Positions 33,461 through 45,194 of a stretch of 64,000 nucleotides of DNA are shown here, one piece after another (the stretch's first letter is position 1; the number at the start of each line of letters is the position of its first letter). Under the pieces are notes generated by a model. The model did not search any database. It was given only the letters and a program-made list of their open reading frames with translations, and was not told the origin of the DNA. This stretch comes from Schistocerca nitens (Eukaryota > Arthropoda > Insecta > Orthoptera > Acrididae). The translations under genes were made by a program, and so were the position numbers. The DNA is taken from the NCBI RefSeq assembly GCF_023898315.1, contig NC_064618.1, positions 247,107,076 to 247,171,075 of the forward strand, given 5' to 3'.

Positions 33461-36091
33461 TGGTAGGTTGGTTGGATGCTTAAAGCGGCCAAAATACAAG
33501 GTCATTAGTCCCTTACAGGTCTATATGATTGTAGATCAAAGATATCTTACGGCGCATTACCCAGGGGAAGAAAACCCCAAGGACTCTACCAACGTCAGTG
33601 TGGCTAAGATAAGGGGCAAAAAGAAGACAGGGAGACAGAGGAAAAAAAGGCAAGCAAGGTGCCCCATCTAGGGAGCAGCCAGAAGACCCTGAAACCAGAG
33701 CCCAATGAGAGACCATACATCCCACAGCCCCTGCTGTTTACCAGAGGTACTCTACTCCAAGACTGCCTTGGAAAGATTAGCAACACGGGCAGGGCTAGAG
33801 AAGCACACACAGGCAAAAGACGAACAAGTTTAACAGACTACACGAGAGGTGAGGGAGAAAAATAAAAGAGCAGGATGGGTGAGAACCGGGTTGAACCACC
33901 AAGTCCAGACAGCTGAAGCTTGATCTGGACAAAGAGTGTTCTGCCAACCTTTCAACAAGCTGATACGGGAGTGGTAAAAGCCTGCTTCAAGAATAAAATG
34001 TAAAACTTGGTCAGTCACTGGGAGCAGGTAGCGGTAGCGATTCAGGGAGATTAAGAGTCTGCTGCAGGGTAGTAGATTGAGAGAGGCCAGCAAAATGTGG
34101 ACTACCATCAAATGGGCACCACAAATGACATTGGGGTGGGTCCTCGCTATGGAGGAGATGACCACGAATCAGCGAAGTGTGGCCTCACAAGAGGCCTGCG
34201 TGGAAGACCTCCACAGATTCATAGTCTTCTTTATCATCTGTAGTTCCTTTGGTGAAGTCAGAGAAGCCATTCTATATTCCAGGCACCTAAAACTTTAAGG
34301 CATAATACTGATCGGAGGTTTGTTACCAAAATACTGATCTCAAGAGCCTGTTTGGCCACACTATCAGCGAGTTCAGTCCCCCGGATCCTGAAATGGGCCG
34401 GGGTCCAGATGAAGGTCACTGAGCGTCCACACTGTTCAAGGGTATAAAGGGAAACCTGGATAGCAATAACCAAGGGATGGCGTGGGTAACACTGGTCAAG
34501 AGCTTGCAAACTGCTCAAGAAGTTGCTGCAGATGAGAACGAACCCACCAGTGCAGGAACGGATATGCTCAAGAGCACGAGGAATGGCTACCAACTCCGCA
34601 GTGAAAACACTACAGCCATTTGGTAATGAGAACAGTTCAGTATATCCCGCATTAATATAAGCAACCATTGAGCCATCAGTATAGATGACTTCTGAACATT
34701 GGGATGTGGGAATGATGGAGAAAAACTGGCAGTGGAGAGCCTCAGGATGAACTGAGTCTTTTGGACCTTGTGATAGGTCAAGAAAACGCTGTGGCAGAGG
34801 GATGCACCACAGAGATGTACTGGGTTCAGTCCAGAGGAAGGGTGGAAGAGGAAACAACTCAAGTTCAGAGAGGATGGACCAGATGTGGATTGCGATCATA
34901 ATCCCTGATTGAGACCACTATTGAGGGAGACGGATTATTGTCTTTGGATAGAGGAGATGGTAGTTTGGATGCTTAGGTGAGCTGCAAATGTGGGTAACTT
35001 AATAGACAAGCTGTTGTCAGTGCCTGATCCACAATAGAGAGACCCCAGCCTTCACAAGTAAGCTTTCACGGGGCTAGTTCAAATGCTCCTGTCACAAGTC
35101 AAACCCCACAGGGATGTATCATATCCAGTATCCGCAAAGCTGAAGGCGATGCCGAACCGTATGTCAAACTCCCGTAATCGAGGTGGGATTGTATCACACA
35201 TTTGTAGAGCTGCAGAAGGGCAGTGCAATCTGCACCGAGCAAGTGTAACTCAAGCAGCAAAGTGTACTAAGGTGGATCCAGCACTTTCGCTTAAGCTGGC
35301 GAAGATGAGAAAGCAATGTCAACCGAGAATCGAATACCAATCCTAAAAAAGTGATAGGTCTCCGTCATATTAAGTAGTTAGTCATTGAGGTAAAGTTCTG
35401 GTTGTGGGTGAATGGTACGACATTAACAGATGTGCATGACGCAAGTTGGGGGGGGGGGGGGGGCAGAAAATTGAAAGCCATGAGTGAGCCCCATGCTCGC
35501 CTTTCATATGGTACCCTGCAGTTGACGTTTAGTGACACCCACACTAGAGGAGGAAGAGTATAGGCAATAATCGTCAGGATACAAGGAGGGTGATACTGAA
35601 CACAGGCACCGGCTCACAATGTGTTCATACAACTTACATAGAACACTGATGAGACTTATTGGGTGATAACTGTCCACTTCTAGAGGGTGCCTACCCAGTT
35701 TCAGTTCTGTGACGATGATGCTTTCCCACAATTACGATGGGAACTCGCCCTCACTCCAGATACGGTTAAAGATGGCAAGGACGTGACACTGACAATCCAT
35801 GGTAAGTGCTCTTTCATTTGGTTGTGGATGTGGGCCGGCCCTGGTGCTGTATCCGAGCAGTGGGCAAGGACACTGACAAATTCCCACTCACTGAATGGAG
35901 TGTTATATGGCTCCAGATGACGTGTACTAAAAGATAATTGGTTTTGTTCTAACTGCTGTTTTTAGGACACAAAAGGCAGGTTGATAATTCTCAGACACAC
36001 ATGCTTGAGAATAGTGTAGAGCAAAAAGTTCGGTGACATCATCTGAGTCAGTGTAGACAGTACAAGGTAATACCAGGTAGACTGCAGGTGT
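33461..36091 (-). mobile_element. LINE-B (RNase H-bearing LINE), 3' part
   Basis: The 3' portion of the outer LINE. The 5' part is at 40606-41950 on the other side of LINE-A. A 3' end of the type GGGACTAATGACCTTG...CCAACCAACC lies at 33461-33515. The element is bounded by CTGCATCTT (33452-33460) and CTGCACCTT (41951-41959), a likely 9-base TSD with one mismatch. Confidence 0.82.
34258..35950 (-). pseudogene. LINE-B RT (deleted) and RNase H
   Basis: On the minus strand an APGPAHIHNQM RT-start block (about 35850), then VDSYHPISLISVLCKLYEHIV (about 35677-35615) jumping directly to a YPDDYCLYSSSS catalytic-like block, so about 150 RT residues between them are deleted. RNase H follows at 34755-34330: IYTDGS (about 34690), a VFTAELVAI block and WTPAHFRIRGTELADSVAKQA (about 34409-34347). 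RNase H would remove the RNA template. The domain order endonuclease-RT-RNase H is that of the I-type LINE group. Confidence 0.82.
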
Positions 36092-36280
36092 TTGTTTAAT
36101 TATAGTGTGCAAAAACAACTAAGGTCATTCACACCCACGTCAGAACTGTAGAACACAAAGACAAAGAGAGGAGTCAAAAATGACTACACGTCAATCCCAA
36201 TCAACGGAAGTGGAGATAGCTAAAAACAGGGATGCGGAGAAAGGTCTATAAATACACCATAGAGAAATGGAGGTCCGGAA

Positions 36281-38990
36281 CTAAAAATTACATGGTATTT
36301 GCCGTATTGCTACGACAGATAAAAGTAACATGCAGTCAACAGGCTGTGCATCGTTCACTAAAACGGCTGATAATTCAGGTGGCAAAAATAAATTGGAACA
36401 TAAGTAGTTAAAAAAAGGACATTCCATCAGGAAAAAGCAAATTTTCAAAGGTTGAGGGCAATGAACACAAAGTGGTGGGGTAACACCATTTAACAAATGG
36501 TGATGGCTAAAAAGACAGTGCCCAATATGCAACCTAGCTAAAATAATCTCCTCACAGCAAGATGGCCAAGAGGAGATCATCCAAGTTGCTGGGAGAGTTT
36601 AATTTTCCAGAGCTTGTTCCCATGAAGGGAGGCCAGTGGTGATGCCGAAGTAACACCACCAGCTGACAGATGGTAACAACACATATCATCAGAGGGAATG
36701 GAAGAACTAACAGGCCGAGGTAGCAGACTGCAGCCATGGTGGCAGCATCAGTAACCTCATTTCCCGTCAGACCGATGTAACCAGAAACTCACACAAACAT
36801 CACTGTGGCTCCATCAAGAGTTAGCAAGTCACAGCTTTCCTGGACCCATTGCACTAAGGGATGGCCAGTGTATAGCACACACACACTTTGAGGGGCACTG
36901 AGAGACTCGGAGCAGATGAGGAGCCTGTGTCGCTGGATGTACTGCATGGCCTGATACAGGGTGAAGAGCTCTACTGTAAATACTGAGCAATGTTCCAAAA
37001 GCAGATACCGAAAAACATCAATGCCAATGACAAAAGCACACACAGCAAAACTGTCAGTCCAAAAGCCATCAGTATACACAAAGGTACTATCACAAGGCAA
37101 ATGGCACGCATATCTCAGAGGAGGAAGTCAAGGCAGTATGACAGCGGTAGTTCGGCAGCTTCTGCATACAGACTCTCAACCAGGTTAGTATAAATGGTGC
37201 TACTGGCCAAACTGATGCCACAATGGTGGATTGTATTGAGATGGCATAACTTGGAAGGATGTGCAGATGCATAAACAAAACACCCATAGTCTAGTTTTTA
37301 GCGGACAAGCAACTGGTACATATGGAGGAGAGGGTGATCTGATCCGCTCTCCAAGAAATACCGCTGAAGACAAGTAGGACATTGAGGGACTGCATACAGC
37401 GGGTGGCCAGTTATGACACACGAGAGGACCAAGAAAGTTTCCTAATGAGAATGAATGTAGTTTCAATGAATGAAAGAGCAACAGGCCCAAGACATAAAGA
37501 TAATGGAAGGAACCAACTGCGCTTATAGAAATAAATACAAATGATTTTGTCAGTGAAAAAGCAAAAGCCATTCTTGATGCTCCACGAGTAAAGACCATCG
37601 AGACATCGCTCAAGGAGAAAAGTCCATGGAGAACTGCAATATATGGCAAAATCGTCAACGAAAAGGGTGCCGGAGATGCCCACGAGAGACAGGCAGGGTT
37701 AATGGTGATAGCAAAGAGGACGATGCTCAGGACGGAACCGTAAGGCACACTGTTTTCCTAGATAAAGGTGTCCGACAAGGCAGCGCCCGCACACACCTTG
37801 AAAACTCAGCATTTTAAAAATTCCTGAAGGAAATGGGGCACATGGCCACAGAAGCTCCACGTGCAGAGAGTACAGAGGATACCAGTCCTCCAGCAGGTGT
37901 CATAGGCTTTCTCCAAATTGAAAAACATGGCCACAGGCTGGTATTCCCACAGAAAACCATTCATAACATGGGTTGAAAAGGTGACAAGATGTTCGACTGC
38001 AGAACGGCGTGCTCGAAATCCACATCATGCAGTGGTCAGTAAATTGCAAGACTCAAGCCACCATACCAGCCGAGCATGAATGATACATTCCATCACGTTG
38101 CAAACACAGCTGGTGAGAGACATGGGATGATAACTACCAGTGGCTTCACACCAGTGTCTGGGAAACGTGCCCTCTGTCCACGTGTGATTGTATGTATGAA
38201 GCAGAAAGTGCCTGCCCGCAAGAGAAAAGGTCTGCAACTTCTGAATGTGAACATTGTCTGGCCGTGGGGCGAAGGATCCGAGTGAAGTGAGAACGTGATC
38301 TAGCTCCCTTGTAGTAAAGTCGGCACTGAAGCACTCACTATTCTGAGAAGAGAAGGGCATCACCTGAGCCGCCTCCACTTCTTTCTGTTGGAGGAAGGCA
38401 GTGTGATAGTGGGAGGAACTAAAAATCTCCCCAAAATAGCGACCCAAGGTGTTGGAGGTAGCAAGAGGGTCCACTATGACATTGTCTACTACAGTCAGGT
38501 TGGAAATTGGGGAATGGACTGTGGTCCCAGAGAGCCATCAGAGGTTGGCCTACATGATAGAACAGAGAGTAGAACTGTTGGAAAAACCAGTAAATGAAAT
38601 CTAGCTAGCTTTTTTGCTATCCCGAGGAGCACAACACTGCACATGCAACTGTCTATAAAGAATGCAGTTTGCCATAGCAGAATGTAGTTAAAAATGCTGG
38701 GAGTACAGGGAGGTGGCTTGACATTGATCATCATCTCAGATGAGTAACATGACTCCCCCATGAGATGGAATGCTGTCATCAGGGAAAAGGTTCAAGCGGA
38801 CCGGGAAGAAACGCAGGAGCTCAAAGTGATCATGAGGATGCAATTTTGTTTCCTGGAGGCAGAGAACAAGCAGATGCTGCGATTCTAAGACCAACCGTAA
38901 GTTCTCTTTACTGGATCAAATGCCTTGAACATTCCATTGAAGGAGAGTTCTGACGAGGAAAGCGGAGGAGGGAAAAAATGAAGGGATGTC
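36281..38990 (-). pseudogene. LINE-A ORF2: endonuclease, RT and RNase H, broken
   Basis: The endonuclease start reads LCLQETKLHPHDHFEL (about 38860-38813), with the Glu motif of apurinic-type endonucleases. It then jumps to the endonuclease-RT linker, losing most of the domain. The RT runs from ELDHVLTSLGSFAPRPDNV (about 38310) through SYHPMSLTSCVCNVME and a PYGSVLS block to the catalytic FVDD at 37651-37662. RNase H has FVYTDG (about 37083) and VFTVELFTLYQAMQYI. The C-terminal EEIILARLHIGHC (about 36552) and CVHC stretches follow. Several frame changes are present. Confidence 0.85.
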
Positions 38991-39589
38991 ACCTCGGCGG
39001 CTGCCGAGTCCCCCTTCGAAGACTCATTGCTACAGCGCACAGAGGATCCTGCTCTGTGTCTACAGAGGCATCAGCATTCTCCTTCTGTCAGTCTGCAGAG
39101 TCCAGGGTAGAAAAATGGTTGGCAGTGCACACTGGTGACATGGAGATCAGCCGGCCAAGGATATCGCGTGGCGACACCGTCAAAGAGAACCTCCAAGTTG
39201 GTGAAGGATAAGATCATTTGCCTTTGTTTGACTTCTTGGAGCCTTCCAGTTGACAAAGGAAGACTGAGATGTTTGTTGGCTGGAGGGACACAGGGAGTGT
39301 TCGCAGGAATATTCCTTCTGTCCTTTCCGGCCTGCGGTTGTGTAGCAGGTGACTTTGCGTCATGAAGCAAAAGTTTGGGGGCTTGTTGCACAGCTGGAGG
39401 AAGAGATGGGATGCTACCATGGCAGTGGGCAATTTTACAACCAGGGTGCTGAATTTGAGGTTGCATGTCTGCACGGACATGTCCTTCGTGAAGCGAGATG
39501 CAGCATGAACAGTACTATACGTGCCAGATGATAGGATGCCGAGTTTCCAACTAGCCAACAACTTGCAAGCGACCAGTTAAGGCACTTTT

Positions 39590-40236
39590 TCCTTCATCCA
39601 GATCTCCTGGACAGCCCGATCATCGAGATAAACGGGACAATCTCAGGAGAAGGCAGCACGGACACCACTGCAGTTCCTACAGCGGGGAGAATAAGGCGGG
39701 CAATCGCCCTCATGAGAAACCCTGCTACAGATTACACATTTGGTTGTAACAATGACACAGGTAGCACACACTGTGTATGAGTAGACTGTGATAACTTCAT
39801 AACTTACTTTGATCTTTCATGGAAGCACCATTCTACAAAAAGTGAGAAAAAGAATGTGTGTTGGCACTAAGAATGCATCTAACTTTTTCATCATCCAACA
39901 GACTGCAACGACACATTGATCAGAGAGGTTCATTTGGATTTCTGCTCTGGTCAGACCATCAGGACCATTTGAATCATTAGCTTCATTCCGTTTACATTTA
40001 GTAGACATTGACTGTGATGAAGAAGATTGGCTCACTGCGAGAAAACTGCCAGCATCTCTAATGGCACACTCCTTCCAATGGGGGCTCCCTTCAGAAGGAG
40101 GCACACCCGCCTTAGGTGATTGTTCACACCTCCCGAACGCCTGATAGAGGGACCAACCGGAAATCTGGGAAGGTAGCAGTTGCCCTTCCTGAGCCTGGCC
40201 CATGCCAGAGGCTATGTGCAAAACCCTATGTGTCAA
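39590..40236 (-). pseudogene. LINE-A ORF1 (gag-like, zinc knuckles)
   Basis: Includes SEGSPHWKECAIRDAGSF (about 40110-40050), a Ser-rich and basic stretch, and a Cys cluster near 39745-39620: CVICSRVSHEGDC and RCRNCSGVRAAFSRDCPVY. CCHC-type knuckles bind the element's RNA in known gag-like ORF1 proteins. The frame changes at about 39815 and 39790, so the protein is broken. Confidence 0.75.
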
Positions 40237-40605
40237 CTTGAGGCTGGGAATTATGCGTTACCCAGTCACCTGGACTGTCTTTCAGGAGTGCACGGGAAGG
40301 AAGAAGAACAAAAGAGGAAGCTCAAATCAAAGTGGAGGAAGGATAGGAGAAGGTGAACAAAGAAAGAGAAAGGAATGAATAACAGTGGAGAGACTGTTCT
40401 GATATCGGCTACTGAAAATGCAGAACACATTTCCAAAAACATCCCAGGCATGTCCCCCAGGGGACAGGAAAAAGAATAGCAGGAGCATATACGTGCTGCA
40501 CACACAAGGGAAAAGATGCTGCAAAGGCTGGAGCCCCAAGGTAGCCAAACACAAACCTGCCAACGGGCAGCGAGCCACCTGGGGGAGGGGGGGACCTGCA
40601 GGTGT

Positions 40606-41950
40606 CTGTATCCACAGAGCTGTCTGATCTTAGCCCAAACCTGCGATGTAGTAGTAATTGGTCCAACGGTTGCAACATAGTATCCCAGCATTCCCACTTT
40701 TTCTCTTTTTATTAGGTGGTGCACCCAAACCATCATGGGGGCAGGCATGGTTGAGCAGTCTAGAGGGGCCACTGTAGGAGGCGTAACGGCCGGGAATACC
40801 GTTGCCGAAGGGGGTGAAATTGTCATAGCTGTAGCATGTGACAAGCTGGGTGCAACTACTCATATTTCTTCTTGGCCTCTAGGTAACTCAGTTTGTCCAG
40901 AGTCCTGTATTGTTGAATTTTCTTTTCTGCTTGGTAACCAATGCAATCTGGTAAGCAAGGAGAATAGTGCTTTCCACAGTTGACAGATGGGAGGAGCTGC
41001 ACAGGGACCATGCAACACTCATCCACAATCTCTACAGATGGGGATAGCGCAGCAACATCGAGACATTGTCTTCTAAGTTCTCCACAAATAATAAGGGCTT
41101 TGTGGCCACGACAGAATCATCATCAGTCCTTGTAGAAATGAAGTATTGCAGGGAGTATTACTCTGCTTGTCACTAAGCCCTACATTCCTCTGACGGCATA
41201 GTCAGGGAAGGGAACATCTTAGGCCCCCGCCATATCTCCCTGCATTGAAAGAGGATTGTTCTTTCATAGAGACTGCTGGGCCATATGGCTACTAGTGGGA
41301 AATAACTTCATCCGCTTCATTTGTGGCTGATCCACCATTGTGCCACCCTCTCCAAACGGGGTCTCTCCCAACGGGAACCACCCAGCCTCAGCAGTGGCAA
41401 CCTGGCCAGTAATCCATTGCTCAGAGTCCCCGTGCCCCAGTCATGACCAGTCACAACAAGCACATACTTCTTTGCATACATGGGAAATTTTCAGTTGAAG
41501 CACGAACAGTGCCATCCCTGGGTGGTCTGTTGGTGCCATTCCTACATGGTCGGGGGGCAACCACCATGCAGAAGTTGACGATCACCCCTACAACGGGATG
41601 GCAACCGTGCTGGGTTTTTGATGTATTACTGTACGAAGGGGAAGAGTGCACAGATGGAAAGGCACAAATGTGGAGACACACCACATTTCATGCCCTTCCC
41701 TGAAGGATCTGCAGTTCTGGAGGATTTTGAAAATTGGTGGCAGGTCAAATCCAACAAAGGGGACAATGGGTTTATTTGATGAAAAGTTGTAGAATATGCT
41801 AGAAGAGGAAACTAAAGGCCCAATCATAAACCAGGTCCAAGCACGGTTGGCACCAAGAAAACCATCCGATGGAGAGGCAGAGGGAGAACGGCATAGTGAA
41901 AGTATAATCGTGCAGCACAGAAAGGAAGTAATGCTGCAAAGGATGGGGGG
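40606..41950 (-). mobile_element. LINE-B, 5' part (ORF1 region)
   Basis: On the minus strand the 5' end starts near 41950 (CCTTTGCAGCATTACTTCC, equivalent to LINE-A CCTTTGCAGCATCTTTTCC near 40530). Broken ORF1 frames follow, among them GWFPLGETPFGEGGTMVDQP (about 41370-41310) and RTLDKLSYLEAKKKYE (about 40905-40860). The zinc-knuckle and endonuclease regions between this and the RT at 35950 are absent, so LINE-B had an internal deletion. Confidence 0.75.
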
Positions 41951-42235
41951 CTGCACCTTCCCCCACTCCTAATGCTATCCTTTCCACTATCCTCACTACC
42001 CACCCTACCTAGATTGCTGCTCACATCAGATGCAGCCACAGTTGGGGCCCCAGTGCCCAGAGTTTATGAGTTGTCCTCATGTGAATGAACATGTGTTTCT
42101 ACTTCAAAAGAAGAACATTGTCCGACAGCTTAAATATTTTAGTAATTTTTTTTCTTCAGTGTGCCTGTCTACAACTCACCACCACCTCTATGTGGTGAGT
42201 AGCCAAGTTATCCTTTCCATGTTGTTGTTTTTAAC
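41951..42235 (+). mobile_element. PLE2-type tail, right flank of the LINE stack
   Basis: Continues the C-rich Penelope tail interrupted at 33460: GATTGCTGCTCACATCAGAT, then TGTGCCTGTCTACAACTCAC and the CTATGTGGTGAGTAGC end near 42199, the same terminal style as 28600-28650. Confidence 0.7.
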
Positions 42236-42459
42236 AGAAACTTCATCTTCACTGATCTCCATCACTTTAGTTTTCCTGTACTTATCTTCATTCAGTACTT
42301 TTTCTCACTTTTACAACATTCACCATAATAATTTGCAATTCTGACAATACTGCAGACTTAAACATCTTTATCCATTTAACTCCTACTACTACATCTCCCC
42401 TCAGAAGAAATACCAAAAAGTTTTGGTGATAAAAACCCCTCTTCCAACACTTATCTCAT

Positions 42460-43020
42460 ATGTCTTCCCCCAGCAATGCTTACGACGTTTTACCTTGCGT
42501 ACAGTTCCTTTACCAGTCCTCTCCCTTTGTAATTTATGACACAGTCTCCCCAATTCATGGTTTAAACAGCCTGATGCAGCTTGAAAGTGACAATTGTCAT
42601 TGTACGCAGGTACCCATTCCCACAAGTGGTGTCATCCGAAGAACAAGGCGCCAAGGTAAGTGTGGTACCTCAAGACGGAACCACAAGCAAGCACAGTCAC
42701 TGCCAGATGCAATGACAAATGAGAGGTGTCTACATAGACATGCCCTCAAGAGTTCCATACGCCACAGCTGCGGCATGCTTACTTATGTCAGAATGGTGTG
42801 CCATTCAGCCCAGTCTGGAACTGTCATTAAGACGAGAGCATTATATTGCGAGAGCTGTATTAGACAGAGCTATACAGTAAAATTTACAGTCAATTCTACT
42901 TTGAGAGAAGAGATACGAATACATGACATTGCTGTGGACATGGGCTGCTCCAAAGTATTTCATCTTGTGAATGTGACATTGGTGTGGACATGGGTTGCTC
43001 CAAAGTATTTCATCTTGTGA
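42460..43020 (+). CDS. Hypothetical ORF, 186 codons, doubtful
   Basis: An open frame with no motif I recognise. Its last 32 codons lie in a 50-bp tandem duplication (42925-43020), whose two copies are read in different frames, an argument against selection on the protein. No splice sites or neighbours support it. It may be a relic of an unrecognised element or chance. Confidence 0.15.
   Translation: MSSPSNAYDVLPCVQFLYQSSPFVIYDTVSPIHGLNSLMQLESDNCHCTQVPIPTSGVIRRTRRQGKCGTSRRNHKQAQSLPDAMTNERCLHRHALKSSIRHSCGMLTYVRMVCHSAQSGTVIKTRALYCESCIRQSYTVKFTVNSTLREEIRIHDIAVDMGCSKVFHLVNVTLVWTWVAPKYFIL
42925..43020. repeat. 50-bp tandem duplication
   Basis: GACATTGCTGTGGACATGGG and the following 30 bases repeat once from 42975 with two or three mismatches. 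Confidence 0.9.
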
Positions 43021-43146
43021 TCAAGTTATAACAAAGTGTTGGGCTCCTCCAGAAGTAAATCTAAGAACCCACCATAGTGTCGACAAGTATTATTGCATGC
43101 AAAAACAGACATAATGTCTTATGGGATAACAGCAATCAGTGATTTT

Positions 43147-43204
43147 ATAATGTTACTTAAAATCCGTCTTGATTGCAATCAAGACGGATTTTAAGTAACA
43201 TTAT
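43147..43204. repeat. Perfect 58-bp palindrome, no spacer
   Basis: The left arm 43147-43175 and right arm 43176-43204 are exact reverse complements (centre GATTG/CAATC). The block is enclosed by a 14-base direct repeat TATTATTGCATGCA at 43088-43101 and 43202-43215. No coding content. Confidence 0.95.
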
Positions 43205-43215
43205 TATTGCATGCA

Positions 43216-44756
43216 GCACAAAGTACATGTAGGTAATAGTAATCCTTTGACAACAGACAAAAAGCCATGCAAATATTAAGAAAACAACAGTAGATGAACA
43301 ACAACTATTCAGTATAATCAAGACAACAGCAGATTTTTCTTCAAAGTATTGGTTTTCCTGCTTACTTTTTCTTTTTCCCCCTTTCTCAGCCAAACAGACT
43401 AAAGCACTGATGAATTCTTTTTTTGGAAACTAGCTAAGTATCATTGACTTGTGACTTGTCAGAACCTCATTCCAAAGAGAAATAGTGCCTAGCTGCTATC
43501 CTACGAATGATATTTAATTAATTGTTAACAGCATATATTGATTTAGTTTCTAACAATCCTTAGCTCATATCCTGAACAAATCTACACAACAAGATACATG
43601 AATGGACAACTGATTAAAAGACAACCTCCACATGATAAGTGTCAGACTGGTGCCACATAATTCATTAAAGTCCTTAAAAAGAAACACGACTTTGACTTGC
43701 AGATCATTACTTTCATTGGTTAAGTGAATAGGACTCTGCATAAAAAGGCAGCTAAAAAATTATAATCTGCTGCTCCAAGGTTATAAAGTCACAACTTGGC
43801 AAAAACAATATTGGGCCAGTGTGTGATACTGGAATGCCCCCCCCCCCCCTACAGCTGAAATCTTGCTTATGGCGATACACTGATGTACAGCATAGTCCAA
43901 CGTCTAGATTATGCTGTAAGATGATAATTTGATTGAGTGTTGGCGAAGCCACTAAATGAGTATGGCAAATAAAGATCATGGTAACAGCATACCTTAACGT
44001 TTACATCTGTGCCATACTGAATGCACTTATCATAAAAACTAACGATAAATTCAGAAAAACCTATATTGGACAATGCACAAGTCTTTGGTGCATATTATAT
44101 ACATATCATACATAAACCACGAAATATGCAAAGGGAGTCCATTACTCCCTAACTTTTACCCAGCACTGTACGGACACCTCTGGATGGCAGTGAGCAGTAA
44201 GTAAAGTAGATTGTATATCAAAATAATATCAGCATGAAAGAAGATTAACTGACTGGATTTCCTATTAGCTTAACAAGAAATGGATGTGAATATGACATTA
44301 TACCTGGTTCAGAATAAAGTGATGGAGCTAATTGTTTACAGGGTAGCTACCACAGCAACAACCAGAATATGAGTTTGGTGACTCCTGTTCTACCTAATAT
44401 ATCACTCTGCAACCTCAGCTGCAGGTCTCTTAATCAGCTGTGAACAAAAGTCATGGTCTGTAACAAAACTGTTGTGATTTGTTTCTCTGTGTGAAAAGTT
44501 CCTTTTTATGGAGTATATGATGCCAACTATGAAAAAATTGCGAATCAACAGCACCTCCACCTTCCACGCTCAACTGTCAGCCACTTTGTTACTCTAATCC
44601 AGGTATAAAAGCATTTAGCTTCAATTCAATTAAATCATTGTGGTGTCACAAGGCTTAGGCCTGTCCCATCCCTCATTAAATCGACCAAGACTTATACGAA
44701 TAATTGTAAGAACAGTTATTATTATAATGTACTTTAAGTTTTTTTTGGGTTTTCAG
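43216..44756. other. Unassigned AT-rich DNA
   Basis: A C-run lies at about 43840-43850. No gene or repeat family recognised. Confidence 0.4.
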
Positions 44757-44916
44757 AAATTCTGTGGGAAGAAAGTTTATTTATGTTGCAGATAACGTGG
44801 AAGACATCGCCCAACAATCACCACAAAAGTTCGACGTAGCAGCAAGTGGGCACGGAATAAAACGAATGCTGCAGACTACCGCGAGCCATGGAAGAGCCTG
44901 GGCCGCAAGGGCGTAG
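44757..44916 (+). CDS. Candidate host exon A, ends in stop
   Basis: A strong acceptor (GTTTTTTTTGGGTTTTCAG ending 44756) opens a frame of 52 codons (NSVGRKFIYVADNVEDIAQQ and on, to GRAWAARA) ending at TAG 44914-44916. The stretch is richer in CpG than the flanks. A second frame here stays open from 44796 through 44931 to about 45006, where a SINE begins. No family recognised; a chance frame is possible. Confidence 0.25.
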
Positions 44917-45000
44917 AGCTTCCTAGGTCGTTGTTGGACAACGTCAAAGGAAGAGAGAATCTGCTTTCTCTTTGTAAACAAATCGATCGAGTCTTGAAAG

Positions 45001-45163
45001 AATCCAGAATGAGATTTTCACTCTGCAGCGGAGTGTGCGCTGATGTGAAACTTCCTGGCAGATTAAAACTGTGTGCCCGACCGAGACTCGAACTCGGGAC
45101 CTTTGCCTTTCGCGGGCAAGTGCTCTACCATCTGAGCTACCGAAGCACGACTCACGAGTCGTG
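45001..45163 (-). repeat. SINE with tRNA-Ser-like segment, truncated
   Basis: Reverse-orientation relative of 16528-16812, from CCAGAATGAGATTTTCACTC to the ACGACTCACGAGTCGTG edge. It includes the tRNA-like block at 45074-45146. Confidence 0.78.
45074..45146 (-). tRNA. tRNA-Ser(CGA)-like sequence inside SINE
   Basis: Same D arm, anticodon loop (CGCGAAA) and T arm as 16712-16784 on the minus strand, with few base differences. It is embedded in a dispersed repeat with poor acceptor pairing and is probably not a functional tRNA gene. Confidence 0.45.
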
Positions 45164-45194
45164 AAAGGTGCATGTAAAACGTATACTTCCACAG

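Larger units (their letters stand above)
36092..40595 (-). mobile_element. LINE-A, RNase H-bearing LINE inserted in LINE-B
   Basis: A 4504-bp element bounded by an exact 10-base TSD, CTGCAGGTGT, at 36082-36091 and 40596-40605. On the minus strand it has a 5' region, ORF1 with zinc knuckles, an endonuclease with a deletion, RT, RNase H and a Cys-rich C-terminus, then a 3' end with GAATGACCTTAGTTGTTTTT (about 36115-36135). It is a domain-complete relative of LINE-B and younger than it. Confidence 0.9.

Noticed and set aside
34258..34899. Host ribonuclease H gene
   Set aside because: The RNase H domain follows a LINE RT remnant and lies within TSD-bounded LINE-B.
37200..37748. 182-codon ORF as a possible host protein
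   Set aside because: It is part of the LINE-A RT, with frames around the FVDD core and flanking blocks in the right order.
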